Assembly: GCA_900111695.1 (NCBI GenBank)
Contig: FOHD01000009.1
Span: 21,415-85,414 of the forward strand
Length of the DNA: 64,000 nt
Source of the DNA: Olsenella sp. KH3B4
GTDB lineage: Bacteria > Actinomycetota > Coriobacteriia > Coriobacteriales > Atopobiaceae
Direction of reading: 5' to 3'
The number at the start of each line of letters is the position of its first letter. Positions within the stretch are counted from its first letter, which is position 1. Positions 7,550 through 15,058 of this stretch are shown here, piece after piece. The position numbers and the translations under genes were made by a program. Under the pieces are notes generated by a model, which saw nothing but the letters and a program-made list of their open reading frames with translations, was not told the origin of the DNA and ran no database searches.

Positions 7550-8338
7550 TTAGCTCGCGATCACTAGTTGCGGTGCGTGCTTGGAACGGTCAACTGACTT
7601 GACAAGGTAGCCTTCAGGGTCTTCGTCCGTGATGACATAGTCAAAGTCATCCATGGTTGAGAAGCGATAGAAACTTGTTCGCCCAAGCTTGCTCGAGTCA
7701 ATCATCATGACGCTCTGGCGGGAGTTTGCGATATAGGCGCGCTTGATGGTCGTGCTGAAGTCGTGCTCGACCGTAAATCCGTGATCATGGTGGAAACCGT
7801 CGCAGCTCAAAAATGCTTTGTCGGCATAAAGCTTTGACATTGCGTCGAGTGTCATGGCACCGGCAAGATACAGGTGCTCTTTTCGTACCTTGCCTCCAAG
7901 GAGCATTACCTCTGCGCCAGGAAGATTGAAGCTCGCAAAGTGCGCAATCGAGAGATCTCCGGTGATGATGGTGATGCCCTTCTTGTCCTCGAGTTGACGC
8001 ACAAACTGGTATGCAGTGGTTCCGATATCGGCAATGATGACGTCTCCATCTTCGACGAGTTCCGCTGCAGCACGGGCGATTCGATCCTTTGCTGCGACAT
8101 TGAAGTTGATTCGCTCCTCCGGGTAGCTCATGAGCATGGTGCGAGCGAGAGAGACCGCGCCGCCGCGAACGCGTCGAACCTTCCCGGCGGATTCAAGGGC
8201 AATGAGGTCGTGACGTACCGTTACGTCTGATACCCCAAACCTCTTCTGCACGTCAGAGACCGCGATGCTGGGGTTGCTGTCAAGCCACTCGAGAATAAAC
8301 GACTGTCGATCTGCGGGAGATGATTCCTCGGAGGACAC
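7550..8338 (-). CDS. DeoR-family transcriptional repressor
   Basis: A 262-residue sugar-responsive regulator. The N-terminal helix-turn-helix is typical: RQSFILEWLDSNPSIAVSDVQKRFGVSDVTVRHDLIALESAGKVRRVRGGAV. The effector domain has the DeoR/ISOMOT_DeoR signature: DGDVIIADIGTTAYQFVRQL, ITIITGDLSIAHF, LLGGKVRKEHLYLAGAM, AFLSCDGFHHDHGFTV and VMMIDSSKLG. Such proteins bind phosphorylated sugars. It is transcribed divergently from the transaldolase-PTS operon, so it is the likely regulator of that operon and of itself. Start GTG 8338 is preferred because AAGGGATG lies upstream; the longer ATG at 8398 has no ribosome site and would add 20 residues. Confidence 0.88.
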   Translation of the reverse strand: MSSEESSPADRQSFILEWLDSNPSIAVSDVQKRFGVSDVTVRHDLIALESAGKVRRVRGGAVSLARTMLMSYPEERINFNVAAKDRIARAAAELVEDGDVIIADIGTTAYQFVRQLEDKKGITIITGDLSIAHFASFNLPGAEVMLLGGKVRKEHLYLAGAMTLDAMSKLYADKAFLSCDGFHHDHGFTVEHDFSTTIKRAYIANSRQSVMMIDSSKLGRTSFYRFSTMDDFDYVITDEDPEGYLVKSVDRSKHAPQLVIAS

Positions 8339-8547
8339 CTGCTGCCATCCCTTTCGAAAACCGGCGTGCATGCTTGCGAAAAGCACTCTTCCGTTCATCT
8401 TAGAGTTCCGATAACGAAAGAAATACGAATTATTCGTCAGTTGTTGGGGATTGGCCGCTCGCGGTTGATAATCAGCCGCTCACAGAATCTCATAAGGTAA
8501 ATCAACCACATAGTCTCCACGTGTGTACACTACCTCCATGTAAATGA

Positions 8548-8591
8548 AGTTCAGAACATAAGATATTAACTTATGAACATAAATCTGAACT
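8548..8591. promoter_or_regulatory. Candidate DeoR operator upstream of transaldolase-PTS operon
   Basis: Inverted repeat AGTTCAGA (8548-8555) / TCTGAACT (8584-8591) with a second nested palindrome ATAAG...CTTAT (8558-8562, 8570-8574). This AT-rich island in a GC-rich genome lies 30 bp before the transaldolase start and 210 bp from the divergent deoR-type start. The same intergenic region also has GTGTACAC at 8523-8530. Confidence 0.55.
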
Positions 8592-8620
8592 TTATGAATC
8601 CTTTCGTGGAGGGCGGAGGA

Positions 8621-9325
8621 ATGAGCATCAAGGTATTTGCAGACGGCGCCGACATCGAGGGCATGCTCGACATGTACCGTGAGGGGAATGTCCAGGGGTT
8701 CACGACCAACCCCTCACTCATGAAGAAGGGTGGGGTCACGGATTACCGTGCCTTCGCCAAGGAGGTTCTCTCCCAGATCAAGGATTTGCCCGTCTCGTTC
8801 GAGGTCTTTGCCGATGATTTCGAGGGCATGGAGGCCGAGGCACGTGAAATCGCAACGTGGGCTGAGAACGTCTACGTGAAGATTCCCGCGCTCAACACCA
8901 AGGGCGAGTCCACTAAGGATCTGGTGCGCAAGCTCTCGCATGACGGCATCAAGATCAATGTCACGACCCTCTTCACCAACGAGCAGATCGCCGACTTCAT
9001 CGATGCCGTCTCGCCCGACGTGCCGTCAATCATCTCCATCTTTGCCGGGCGTATCGCCGACACTGGCGTCGACCCCCTGCCGGTAGTTGCGGATGCCGTG
9101 AAGCTTGCTGCTCCCAAGCCCCAGTGCGAGATTCTCTGGGCAAGTACGCGCGAGCTGCTTAACATCTTCCAGGCCGAGTCGGTAGGCTGCCAGATTATCA
9201 CCGTGCAGAACTCTATCCTCGCCAAGCGCAAGAACGTGGGCAAGGACCTCTTCGAGTACTCGCTCGACACCGTGCGTGGCTTTAACAAGGATGCCCAGGC
9301 CCTGGGCTTCCACATCCTGCCGTAG
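8621..9325 (+). CDS. Transaldolase / fructose-6-phosphate aldolase family protein
   Basis: 234 residues, the length of the short TalC/FSA subfamily rather than the ~320-residue classical transaldolase. It is a TIM-barrel class I aldolase: VQGFTTNPSLMKK (substrate Asp/Asn/Thr strand), ENVYVKIPAL with the Schiff-base Lys87, INVTTLFTNEQ, SIFAGRIADTG and ILWASTRELLN. It moves three-carbon dihydroxyacetone units between sugar phosphates. Start ATG 8621 has TGGAGGG (8607-8613) 7 nt upstream; an in-frame ATG at 8573 lacks one. First gene of a four-gene operon with a PTS, suggesting that the imported phosphorylated sugar feeds directly into it. Confidence 0.88.
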   Translation: MSIKVFADGADIEGMLDMYREGNVQGFTTNPSLMKKGGVTDYRAFAKEVLSQIKDLPVSFEVFADDFEGMEAEAREIATWAENVYVKIPALNTKGESTKDLVRKLSHDGIKINVTTLFTNEQIADFIDAVSPDVPSIISIFAGRIADTGVDPLPVVADAVKLAAPKPQCEILWASTRELLNIFQAESVGCQIITVQNSILAKRKNVGKDLFEYSLDTVRGFNKDAQALGFHILP

Positions 9326-9334
9326 GTGATGGTG

Positions 9335-9784
9335 ATGCTTAAGGATCTCCTCACCCCTGCAGTGATTCGCTGCCACGTCCACGCCACGGACTGGCGCGAC
9401 GCGGTTACCCAGGCGGGAGCGCTGCTCGAGGCCGCTGGGAAGTGCGACCACAGCTACACCGAGTCGATGATCGCCTCCATCGAGAAGTTCGGCCCGTACG
9501 TGGTGCTCGAGGAGGGCGTGGCAATGCCTCACGCCCAGTCCAACGGCAACGTCTCCGAGGAGGGCATCTGCATCCTCACACTTGACGAGCCCGTGAGGTT
9601 TGGCCACGACGAGTACGACCCGGTGAGCGTGCTTATTGGCATCTGTGCTCCCAACCCCCGCGAGCACCTCGATTGCCTGGCCGAGCTGGCGAAGATATTC
9701 GATGACGAGGACGCCATCCCGAAGCTTGCGGCGTGTGCGACGTCGGAAGACGTCATCACAACGATGGACTCGTTCTTCCAGTAG
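9335..9784 (+). CDS. PTS EIIA component, fructose/mannitol-ascorbate type
   Basis: About 149 residues of the PTS_EIIA type-2 fold. It takes phosphate from HPr onto His66 in GVAMPHAQSNG, the family active-site signature, then passes it to EIIB. Other landmarks are TDWRDAVTQAGALLEAAGKC, YTESMIASIEKFGPYVVLEEG and SVLIGICAPNPREHLDCLAELAKIF. The start is ambiguous: GTG 9326, ATG 9329 and ATG 9335 are in frame. ATG 9335 is chosen because AGGTGATG (9324-9331) then has a sensible spacing. The gene begins within 10 bp of the transaldolase stop, indicating translational coupling. Confidence 0.88.
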   Translation: MLKDLLTPAVIRCHVHATDWRDAVTQAGALLEAAGKCDHSYTESMIASIEKFGPYVVLEEGVAMPHAQSNGNVSEEGICILTLDEPVRFGHDEYDPVSVLIGICAPNPREHLDCLAELAKIFDDEDAIPKLAACATSEDVITTMDSFFQ

Positions 9785-9883
9785 GGCTTGCCTCCGAGAA
9801 GGGCGGCCTCAAGAGGCCGCACCAACGGGAGATGTTTGGAACGACGCCCGCGCGACCGCGGGCTGAGGATGAAAGGAAGGAAC

Positions 9884-10162
9884 ATGCACATCATTACGGT
9901 TTGCGGCAACGGCATCGGCTCGAGCCTGATGCTCGCCGGCAAGGTGCAGGAGATTTGTGACGAGGAGGGTATTGCCGCCGACGTCGAGTCCATGGACCTG
10001 AACGGCGCCTCCTCCTCAAATCCGGACCTCTTCATCACGGTCAAGGAGCTTGCGCCCGAGCTCCACGGCAACATCGTGATTGTTCGCAGCTATGTGAACA
10101 AGAAGAAGATCCGCGAAGACGCCCTCGAGGCGATTAAGGCTGCTGCGGCGAAGGCCCAGTAG
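9884..10162 (+). CDS. PTS EIIB component, ascorbate (SgaB/UlaB) type
   Basis: 92 residues. The small phosphocarrier domain carries the phospho-cysteine loop ITVCGNGIGSSL (Cys7), characteristic of lactose/ascorbate/galactitol IIB proteins; the C-G-N-G-x-G-S-S pattern favours the ascorbate/galactitol group. Start ATG 9884 follows AAGGAAGG (9873-9880). It relays phosphate from the EIIA encoded 100 bp upstream to sugar carried by the EIIC encoded downstream. The 99-bp gap after the EIIA gene contains a GC-rich region without a clear terminator, so co-transcription is likely. Confidence 0.9.
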   Translation: MHIITVCGNGIGSSLMLAGKVQEICDEEGIAADVESMDLNGASSSNPDLFITVKELAPELHGNIVIVRSYVNKKKIREDALEAIKAAAAKAQ

Positions 10163-10224
10163 CAGTGACGTTGCGCCTGGGGACAGCAGCCAGGTGCGAG
10201 CAGTAACTATCGAAGGAGATGGAT

Positions 10225-11616
10225 ATGGACGCAGTTCTCGTCATACTCAAGTTCTTTGAGTCTATTCTCACCAAGCCGGCGTGGATTATGGGTCTGTTCT
10301 CGTTTGTGGGCCTCGTGGCACTCAAGCGTCCCGCCCACAAGATCATGACCGGCACCCTTAAGCCCATCCTCGGCTACCTCATGCTCTCTGCGGGTGCCGG
10401 ACTCATTCAGACCAACCTCGCCCCTCTCGGCACCTTCATCGAGACCGGATTCCACATCCAGGGCGTCGTCCCCAACAACGAGGTCATCGTCTCCATGGCA
10501 CAGACGGTTCTGGGCGTCCAGACCATGGTCATCCTGATCCTTGGCTACGTGGTCAACATCCTGATTGCCCGCTTCACCAAGTTTAAGTACATCTTCCTCA
10601 CTGGTCACCACAGCCTCTTCATGGCCTGCCTGCTCTCCGCCGTGCTTCAGGCCTCTGGTTTCTCGGACGTTCCCCTGGTCATCACCGGTGGCCTGTTCCT
10701 CGGCCTCGTGAGCGCCATGCTTCCTGCCGTTGGCCAGCACTTCACCGAGAAGGTCACCGATGGCGACGAGATCGCTATGGGTCACTTTGGCTCCCTCGCG
10801 TACTACATCTCCGCTGCCGTGGGCAGCATCTTCAAGAAGGATGCTGAGGAGAACAGCACCGAGAAGATTGAGGTTCCCGAGAGCCTTGCCTTCCTGCGTG
10901 ACACCACCATCTCCACCGGTCTGACCATGGCGTTCTTCTACCTGCTCACGGGTATTGTCGCCTGGGTTGCCGATCCTGCTGTGGTTGACGAGCTCGCCGG
11001 TGGCGATAACTTCATCGTCTACGCACTGACCTGCGCGCTCTCCTTCGCTGTTGGCGTCACCATCGTCTACAATGGCGTCCGCATGATTCTTGCCGACCTC
11101 GTGCCTGCCTTCCAGGGCATCTCGAACAAGCTCATCCCCGGCGCCATTCCCGCCGTCGACTGCGCCGTGTTCTTCCCGTATGCCCCCACCGCCGTTATTC
11201 TCGGCTTTGTTGCCTCCTTCATCGGCGGCGTGGTTGGCATGTTCATCGTGGGCGCTACCATGGGCGTCTTCATCATCCCCGGCATGGTTCCCCACTTCTT
11301 CTGCGGCGCAACTGCCGGCATCTTTGGCAACGCGACCGGTGGTCGCAAGGGTGCAGCGCTTGGCGCCTTCGTCAACGGCCTGCTTATCACCTTTGCCCCG
11401 GCCCTGCTGCTTCCCGTTCTGAGCGTCTTCGGTTTCCAGAACACCACCTTCGGTGACTTCGACTTTGGTGTGATTGGCATCACCCTTGGCCGCACCGCTG
11501 CCGCCTTCGGTCCTACCGGCGTCTACGTCATTCTCGCCATTCTGCTCGTTGTGGCTTTTGTCCCCAACTTCATCAAGACCAAGAGCCCGGTCATCAATCA
11601 CACTCCCGAGGAGTAG
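10225..11616 (+). CDS. PTS EIIC component, ascorbate (SgaT/UlaA) family
   Basis: 463-residue integral membrane permease. Many long hydrophobic segments match UlaA/SgaT proteins: MTGTLKPILGYLMLSAGAGL with TNLAPLGTFIETGFHIQGVVPNNE (a substrate-binding region in UlaA), PAVGQHFTEKVTDGDEIAMGHFGSLAYY, and GMVPHFFCGATAGIFGNATGGRKGA. It translocates and phosphorylates the sugar with EIIB. The presence of a transaldolase instead of ulaD/ulaE-type lactonase, decarboxylase or epimerase argues that the substrate is a pentose, pentitol or keto-sugar rather than ascorbate itself. Start ATG 10225 has AAGGAG (10213-10218) 6 nt upstream; ATG 10219 would abut it. Confidence 0.9.
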   Translation: MDAVLVILKFFESILTKPAWIMGLFSFVGLVALKRPAHKIMTGTLKPILGYLMLSAGAGLIQTNLAPLGTFIETGFHIQGVVPNNEVIVSMAQTVLGVQTMVILILGYVVNILIARFTKFKYIFLTGHHSLFMACLLSAVLQASGFSDVPLVITGGLFLGLVSAMLPAVGQHFTEKVTDGDEIAMGHFGSLAYYISAAVGSIFKKDAEENSTEKIEVPESLAFLRDTTISTGLTMAFFYLLTGIVAWVADPAVVDELAGGDNFIVYALTCALSFAVGVTIVYNGVRMILADLVPAFQGISNKLIPGAIPAVDCAVFFPYAPTAVILGFVASFIGGVVGMFIVGATMGVFIIPGMVPHFFCGATAGIFGNATGGRKGAALGAFVNGLLITFAPALLLPVLSVFGFQNTTFGDFDFGVIGITLGRTAAAFGPTGVYVILAILLVVAFVPNFIKTKSPVINHTPEE

Positions 11617-11650
11617 CGAAGCAACTGGTTCGTCTACAGTTGGGCTCTTG

Positions 11651-11682
11651 CGCGGACTCGCTGATGCGGGTCCGCGTTTTTC
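11651..11682 (+). terminator. Intrinsic terminator of the transaldolase-PTS operon
   Basis: CGCGGAC (11651-11657) pairs with GTCCGCG (11670-11676), with an inner CGC/GCG stem, followed by TTTTTC. It lies 35 bp after the EIIC stop. Confidence 0.85.
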
Positions 11683-11719
11683 TGGCGCCACAGGGCATGT
11701 TTTGGCAGCAAGCGCGCAT

Positions 11720-11790
11720 GAGACAAAGGGACAGTCCCTTTGTCTCATTTTCGAAGTGAGCCCTCCGGCGTCAATCCGGCGCCGGAGGGC
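11720..11790. repeat. Repeat B copy 2 plus GC-rich hairpin (composite)
   Basis: Palindrome at 11720-11746, identical to copy 1, followed by the same ATTTTCGAAG linker and a GAGCCCTCCGGCG / CGCCGGAGGGCTC hairpin whose loop differs by a few bases. Located between the convergent PTS operon and SPFH gene. Confidence 0.85.
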
Positions 11791-11821
11791 TCGTTGTTGC
11801 AAGTGGCACGCCGCGCGTCGC

Positions 11822-13099
11822 TTACGGGCGCGGGCTACCGCAGTTGCCGCAGAAGCGCCCGGTGTTCTGGGCGCCGCACGAGCAGGTCCACGGCCCGTCA
11901 GCCGGCTGGGGCCTGGGGCTTCCGCAGTTGCCGCAGAAGCGACCGGTGTTCTGGGCGCCGCACGAGCAAGTCCAGGTCTCCGAGCCGCCCGCCGTGCCCG
12001 CGCCACCCGCCGATGCCGCGCCCGCGGCGCCGCTCGGCGTACCCGACGACGGACCGCCTCCCGCGGCGCGGCCGCCGACACCCATACCATAGAGCCCTTG
12101 CATGTTCATGCCTCCGCCCATGGCGTTGGCCATCCCCATGCCCATGAACCCCATCGCCGCGCCGGCGCTGTTGGACGCCGCCATGCGCATGGCATCCGCC
12201 TGCGATGCCGCCAGGCTTGCCGCTGCCATCGTGGGATCGCGCATTACTGCGGCCTTCTGCAGCTCCTTGATCATTGCCTCGTCCTCGGGAGAGGCAACAA
12301 TGGAGTTCACGCCAAACGCCGCCACCTCGATGCCGCGCATCTGCCCCCAGGACTCGGAGAGCTCCTCGTTGAGGGCCTGAGCCAGCTCCTTCGTGTGCGC
12401 GGGCACCGCCGAGTAGCGTACGCCCATGGCCGAGATGCGTGCAAACGCCGGCTGCAGCGCGGTGAGCAGTTCGCTTTTGAGCTGCGAGTCGATTTTGTCG
12501 CGCGTGTAGGGCTGCTCGACGTTGCCGGACACGTTCTTGTAGAACATGAGCGGGTCGACTATTCGGTAGGAGTACTCGCCGTTGCAGCGCACGGAGATGT
12601 CAACGTCCAGCCCGATGTTGTTGTCCACCACGCGGAAGGGCACCGGAGCGGCTGTCCCGTACTTGTTGCCCACAATCTCCTTGGCGTTGAAGAAGTAGAC
12701 GCGCTGGTCCTTGCCCGTGTCACCGCCAAACGAGAAGCGTGTGCCCACGCGCTCGAACGACGCCCGTATCCTCTCGCCCAGTGAGCCGCCCTCGCCAAAG
12801 AGAAGGCTTGGCTCCATGGAGCTGTCGAACACAAACTCGCCGGGCTCGCCGCACGCCTCGACCACCGCGCCCTGCTCCACGATGATCATGTACTGACCCT
12901 CGTTCACGGCGATGATGGATCCGTTCGAGATGATGTTGTCCTCGCCGTGCGTGTTCGACGAGCGTCCCTGCGCTGAAACCCTCTTGCGTCCCTTGACCAC
13001 GAGGGTATTCGCGTCAAGCGAGTCGCAGTAGAAGTATTCGCGCCAGGAGTCGGCGAGAACCCCGCCCACGGCACCCATTCCAGCTCTCAGAAGTCCCAT
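11822..13099 (-). CDS. SPFH/Band-7-type protein with duplicated C-terminal zinc ribbon
   Basis: 425 residues. The N-terminal 300 residues resemble the virion-core/YdjL-like SPFH group: NIISNGSIIAVNEGQYMIIVEQGAVVEACGEPGEF, FFNAKEIVGNKYGTAAPVPFRVVD, then a long helical region. A Met/Gly/Ala-rich linker (about 305-375) leads to two almost identical zinc ribbons, each WTCSCGAQNTGRFCGNCGSP with four Cys, at about 378-399 and 404-425. The duplication is at DNA level too. SPFH proteins form membrane-microdomain scaffolds; ribbons of this type occur in stress or envelope-associated proteins. No signal peptide. AAGGAG precedes the ATG. Upstream it is divergent from the signalling operon at 13.3 kb. 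Confidence 0.8.
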   Translation of the reverse strand: MGLLRAGMGAVGGVLADSWREYFYCDSLDANTLVVKGRKRVSAQGRSSNTHGEDNIISNGSIIAVNEGQYMIIVEQGAVVEACGEPGEFVFDSSMEPSLLFGEGGSLGERIRASFERVGTRFSFGGDTGKDQRVYFFNAKEIVGNKYGTAAPVPFRVVDNNIGLDVDISVRCNGEYSYRIVDPLMFYKNVSGNVEQPYTRDKIDSQLKSELLTALQPAFARISAMGVRYSAVPAHTKELAQALNEELSESWGQMRGIEVAAFGVNSIVASPEDEAMIKELQKAAVMRDPTMAAASLAASQADAMRMAASNSAGAAMGFMGMGMANAMGGGMNMQGLYGMGVGGRAAGGGPSSGTPSGAAGAASAGGAGTAGGSETWTCSCGAQNTGRFCGNCGSPRPQPADGPWTCSCGAQNTGRFCGNCGSPRP

Positions 13100-13327
13100 G
13101 GTTCACGCTCCTTCGTCGTTATTTCCGTTGGGCACGGTCGCCCTCACCATCAGGGTGATTCGTGCGCCCTCCTGGTGGAATTACCGAACGTCCCTAAACG
13201 CCTGTCGAACGTTGGCCGCGCGACCCAAAGCACCGCGTGCGGCGTGACTAGAATGGGCGTGTGGGCCGCCGTTGGGGGAATGGGCGTATGGGTCGCCATT
13301 GGGGCGCGAGTGAGAGGGGACACCCGC

Positions 13328-15058
13328 GTGAGCAGGTCTGACGACACGTTTGCGCGAAAGGCCATCGCCGGCGCATGCGCCGGAGGGGCCCTCCTGTGCC
13401 TGGTCCTTCTCGCCATGCAGGCGTTTGGTAGCATACCCCCGCCCGAGCCGGGCAGCGCAAGGTTCTTGTACGGGTCTTTCTTCTGGCCGTCTGGCTCCTA
13501 CAGCGTGGTGCCCTCCTCGACCTCAGGGCTCATGATCCTCATGGCCCCGGCAACGGCGGTCTGGGGATTCTCGGTTCATGTGAGGTGCTCGGATTCGCGC
13601 ATTCGCCACTGCCTCAAGGGCGTTGCCCTGCTCGTGGGCCTGTGGATGCTCGACGTGATTATCAAATACCGTCACCCCATCAACAATCCCCAGCTCACAG
13701 CCTTTCTCTGGTATCTCTTTTACGTGCCCATGACGCTCATACCGCTGCTTTGCCTGCTGTGCGCCCTGCGCGCGTCGGCGCTCGACAACAAGCCGTGGGC
13801 TCCTCTCCTGCGACGAGCTGCCTGGGCGACAAGCATCGCGATCATTGCCCTGGTGCTCACCAACTCCTTCCACCTGCAGGTCTTCTCGTTTGACATCTCG
13901 AGGCCAGACTGGCAGGAGGTCTACGTCTACAACTGGGGCTACTGGTTTGCGGTTGCGGTCTATGTGGCGGAGTACCTGGGCTTCTTTGTCCTCCTCTTTG
14001 CCGCGTCGCGTCGGAGGCTGCACGGCGTCATCGCGCTTCTCGTCATGGCGGCTGTTCCCTTTGGCGCCTACGGCCTCATGTACGCCCTGCGCCACGAGTT
14101 TGCAATCAAGACCAACTTCTCCCTCAACTATTCCCTGGTAGTTGTGGTGCTCTTGGAGCTTGCGCTGGACTTTGGCCTTTTGCCCTCGTGCCCGCTTCCG
14201 TCCTCGACCTCGCGCTGCGGGTGGCGCGGTCAAGGACGCGCGACAGGGTCACGAGGTTTAGGACCTCGGCCATCCCGCACGCGCTCTTCAAGGTCTATGG
14301 GGTAAGCGGCGGGGCGGCGCTTCTTGCCGAGGACGTGGCGCTTCTGGACGAGCAGCGCCGCATGCTCACCGAGCGTCAGGACCGCCTGCGGAGAAGCAAC
14401 GAGGTCCTTAGGCACGAGAGCGGCCTCCGCCGCGAGCTCTGGCGCCTCGAGAGCGAGGAGCGCCTGCTCCTGGGCATCGAGGGGTCCATCTCGGACAAGG
14501 TGGGACACATGCGCGAGCTTCTCGCCACGCTTCCAAGGGGGGGCGCCAAGCGACCGGGCGCGAAGGCGAGACATGCTCACCGAGGTCAAGCTCCTTGTGG
14601 CCTACTGCAAGCGAAAGGGCGCACTCGTCCTCTCCGAGAGGAGCAATCCCGAGTTCGACCGCGACCGTCTGCAGCTCGTCTTTAACGAGACGGCCTCTGA
14701 CCTGCGCTCCATTGGCGTCGACTGCGCGGCGATGGTGAGCCTGGAGAGCGAGCTTCCGGCGCCCGTGGTGAGTGCGCTCTACGACTGCCTGTACGACGTG
14801 GCCTCCGTTGCGCTCTTTGCCACCGACCCCATCCTCATGCTCTTCGTGAGCGGGGACGAGAAGGGCGTGGAGATGCGGGCGGCGCTTGACGCGGCGCAGA
14901 TGGACGCGGCGCGCCTGGAGGCCGCGGCGTCGAGCCTGCGAGAAGACCTTGCGGGCTCCCACGGCAGCCTCTCCCTCGAGCTGTCCCCAACCTCGCTCAA
15001 CGCGGCTGTTCGCCTCAGCGTGGGCGGCGACGTGCGGGAGGAGGGTGGGGAGACGTGA
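13328..15058 (+). pseudogene. Membrane sensor protein interrupted by two compensating frameshifts
   Basis: First gene of a three-gene signalling operon. Reading from GTG 13328 (GAGAGGGG 8 nt upstream) gives about 280 residues with 7-8 membrane helices. The frame then shifts by -1 at a T4 run (14178-14181) into a coiled-coil region (LLDEQRRMLTERQDRLRRSNEVLRHESGLRR), and by +1 at a G7 run (14537-14543) back to the first frame, giving a degenerate kinase-like C-terminus (LTEVKLLVAYCKRKG...ALYDCLYDVASVALFATDPILML) to the TGA at 15058. The net shift is zero. Both sites are homopolymers, so assembly error, phase variation or true decay are all possible. No phospho-acceptor His is seen. It overlaps the kinase gene by 4 bp. 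Confidence 0.7.

Noticed and set aside
10207-12090. Very long minus-strand open frame (about 627 codons) opposite the PTS EIIC gene
   Set aside because: Low-complexity composition and codon pattern are those of a shadow frame opposite a strongly coding GC-rich gene; it also reads through a repeat and the SPFH 3' end.
14170-14190. Programmed -1 ribosomal frameshift site
   Set aside because: The T4 run does not form a canonical X XXY YYZ heptamer with a downstream structure that I can see, and a second opposite shift is needed at the G7 run; error or decay is simpler.
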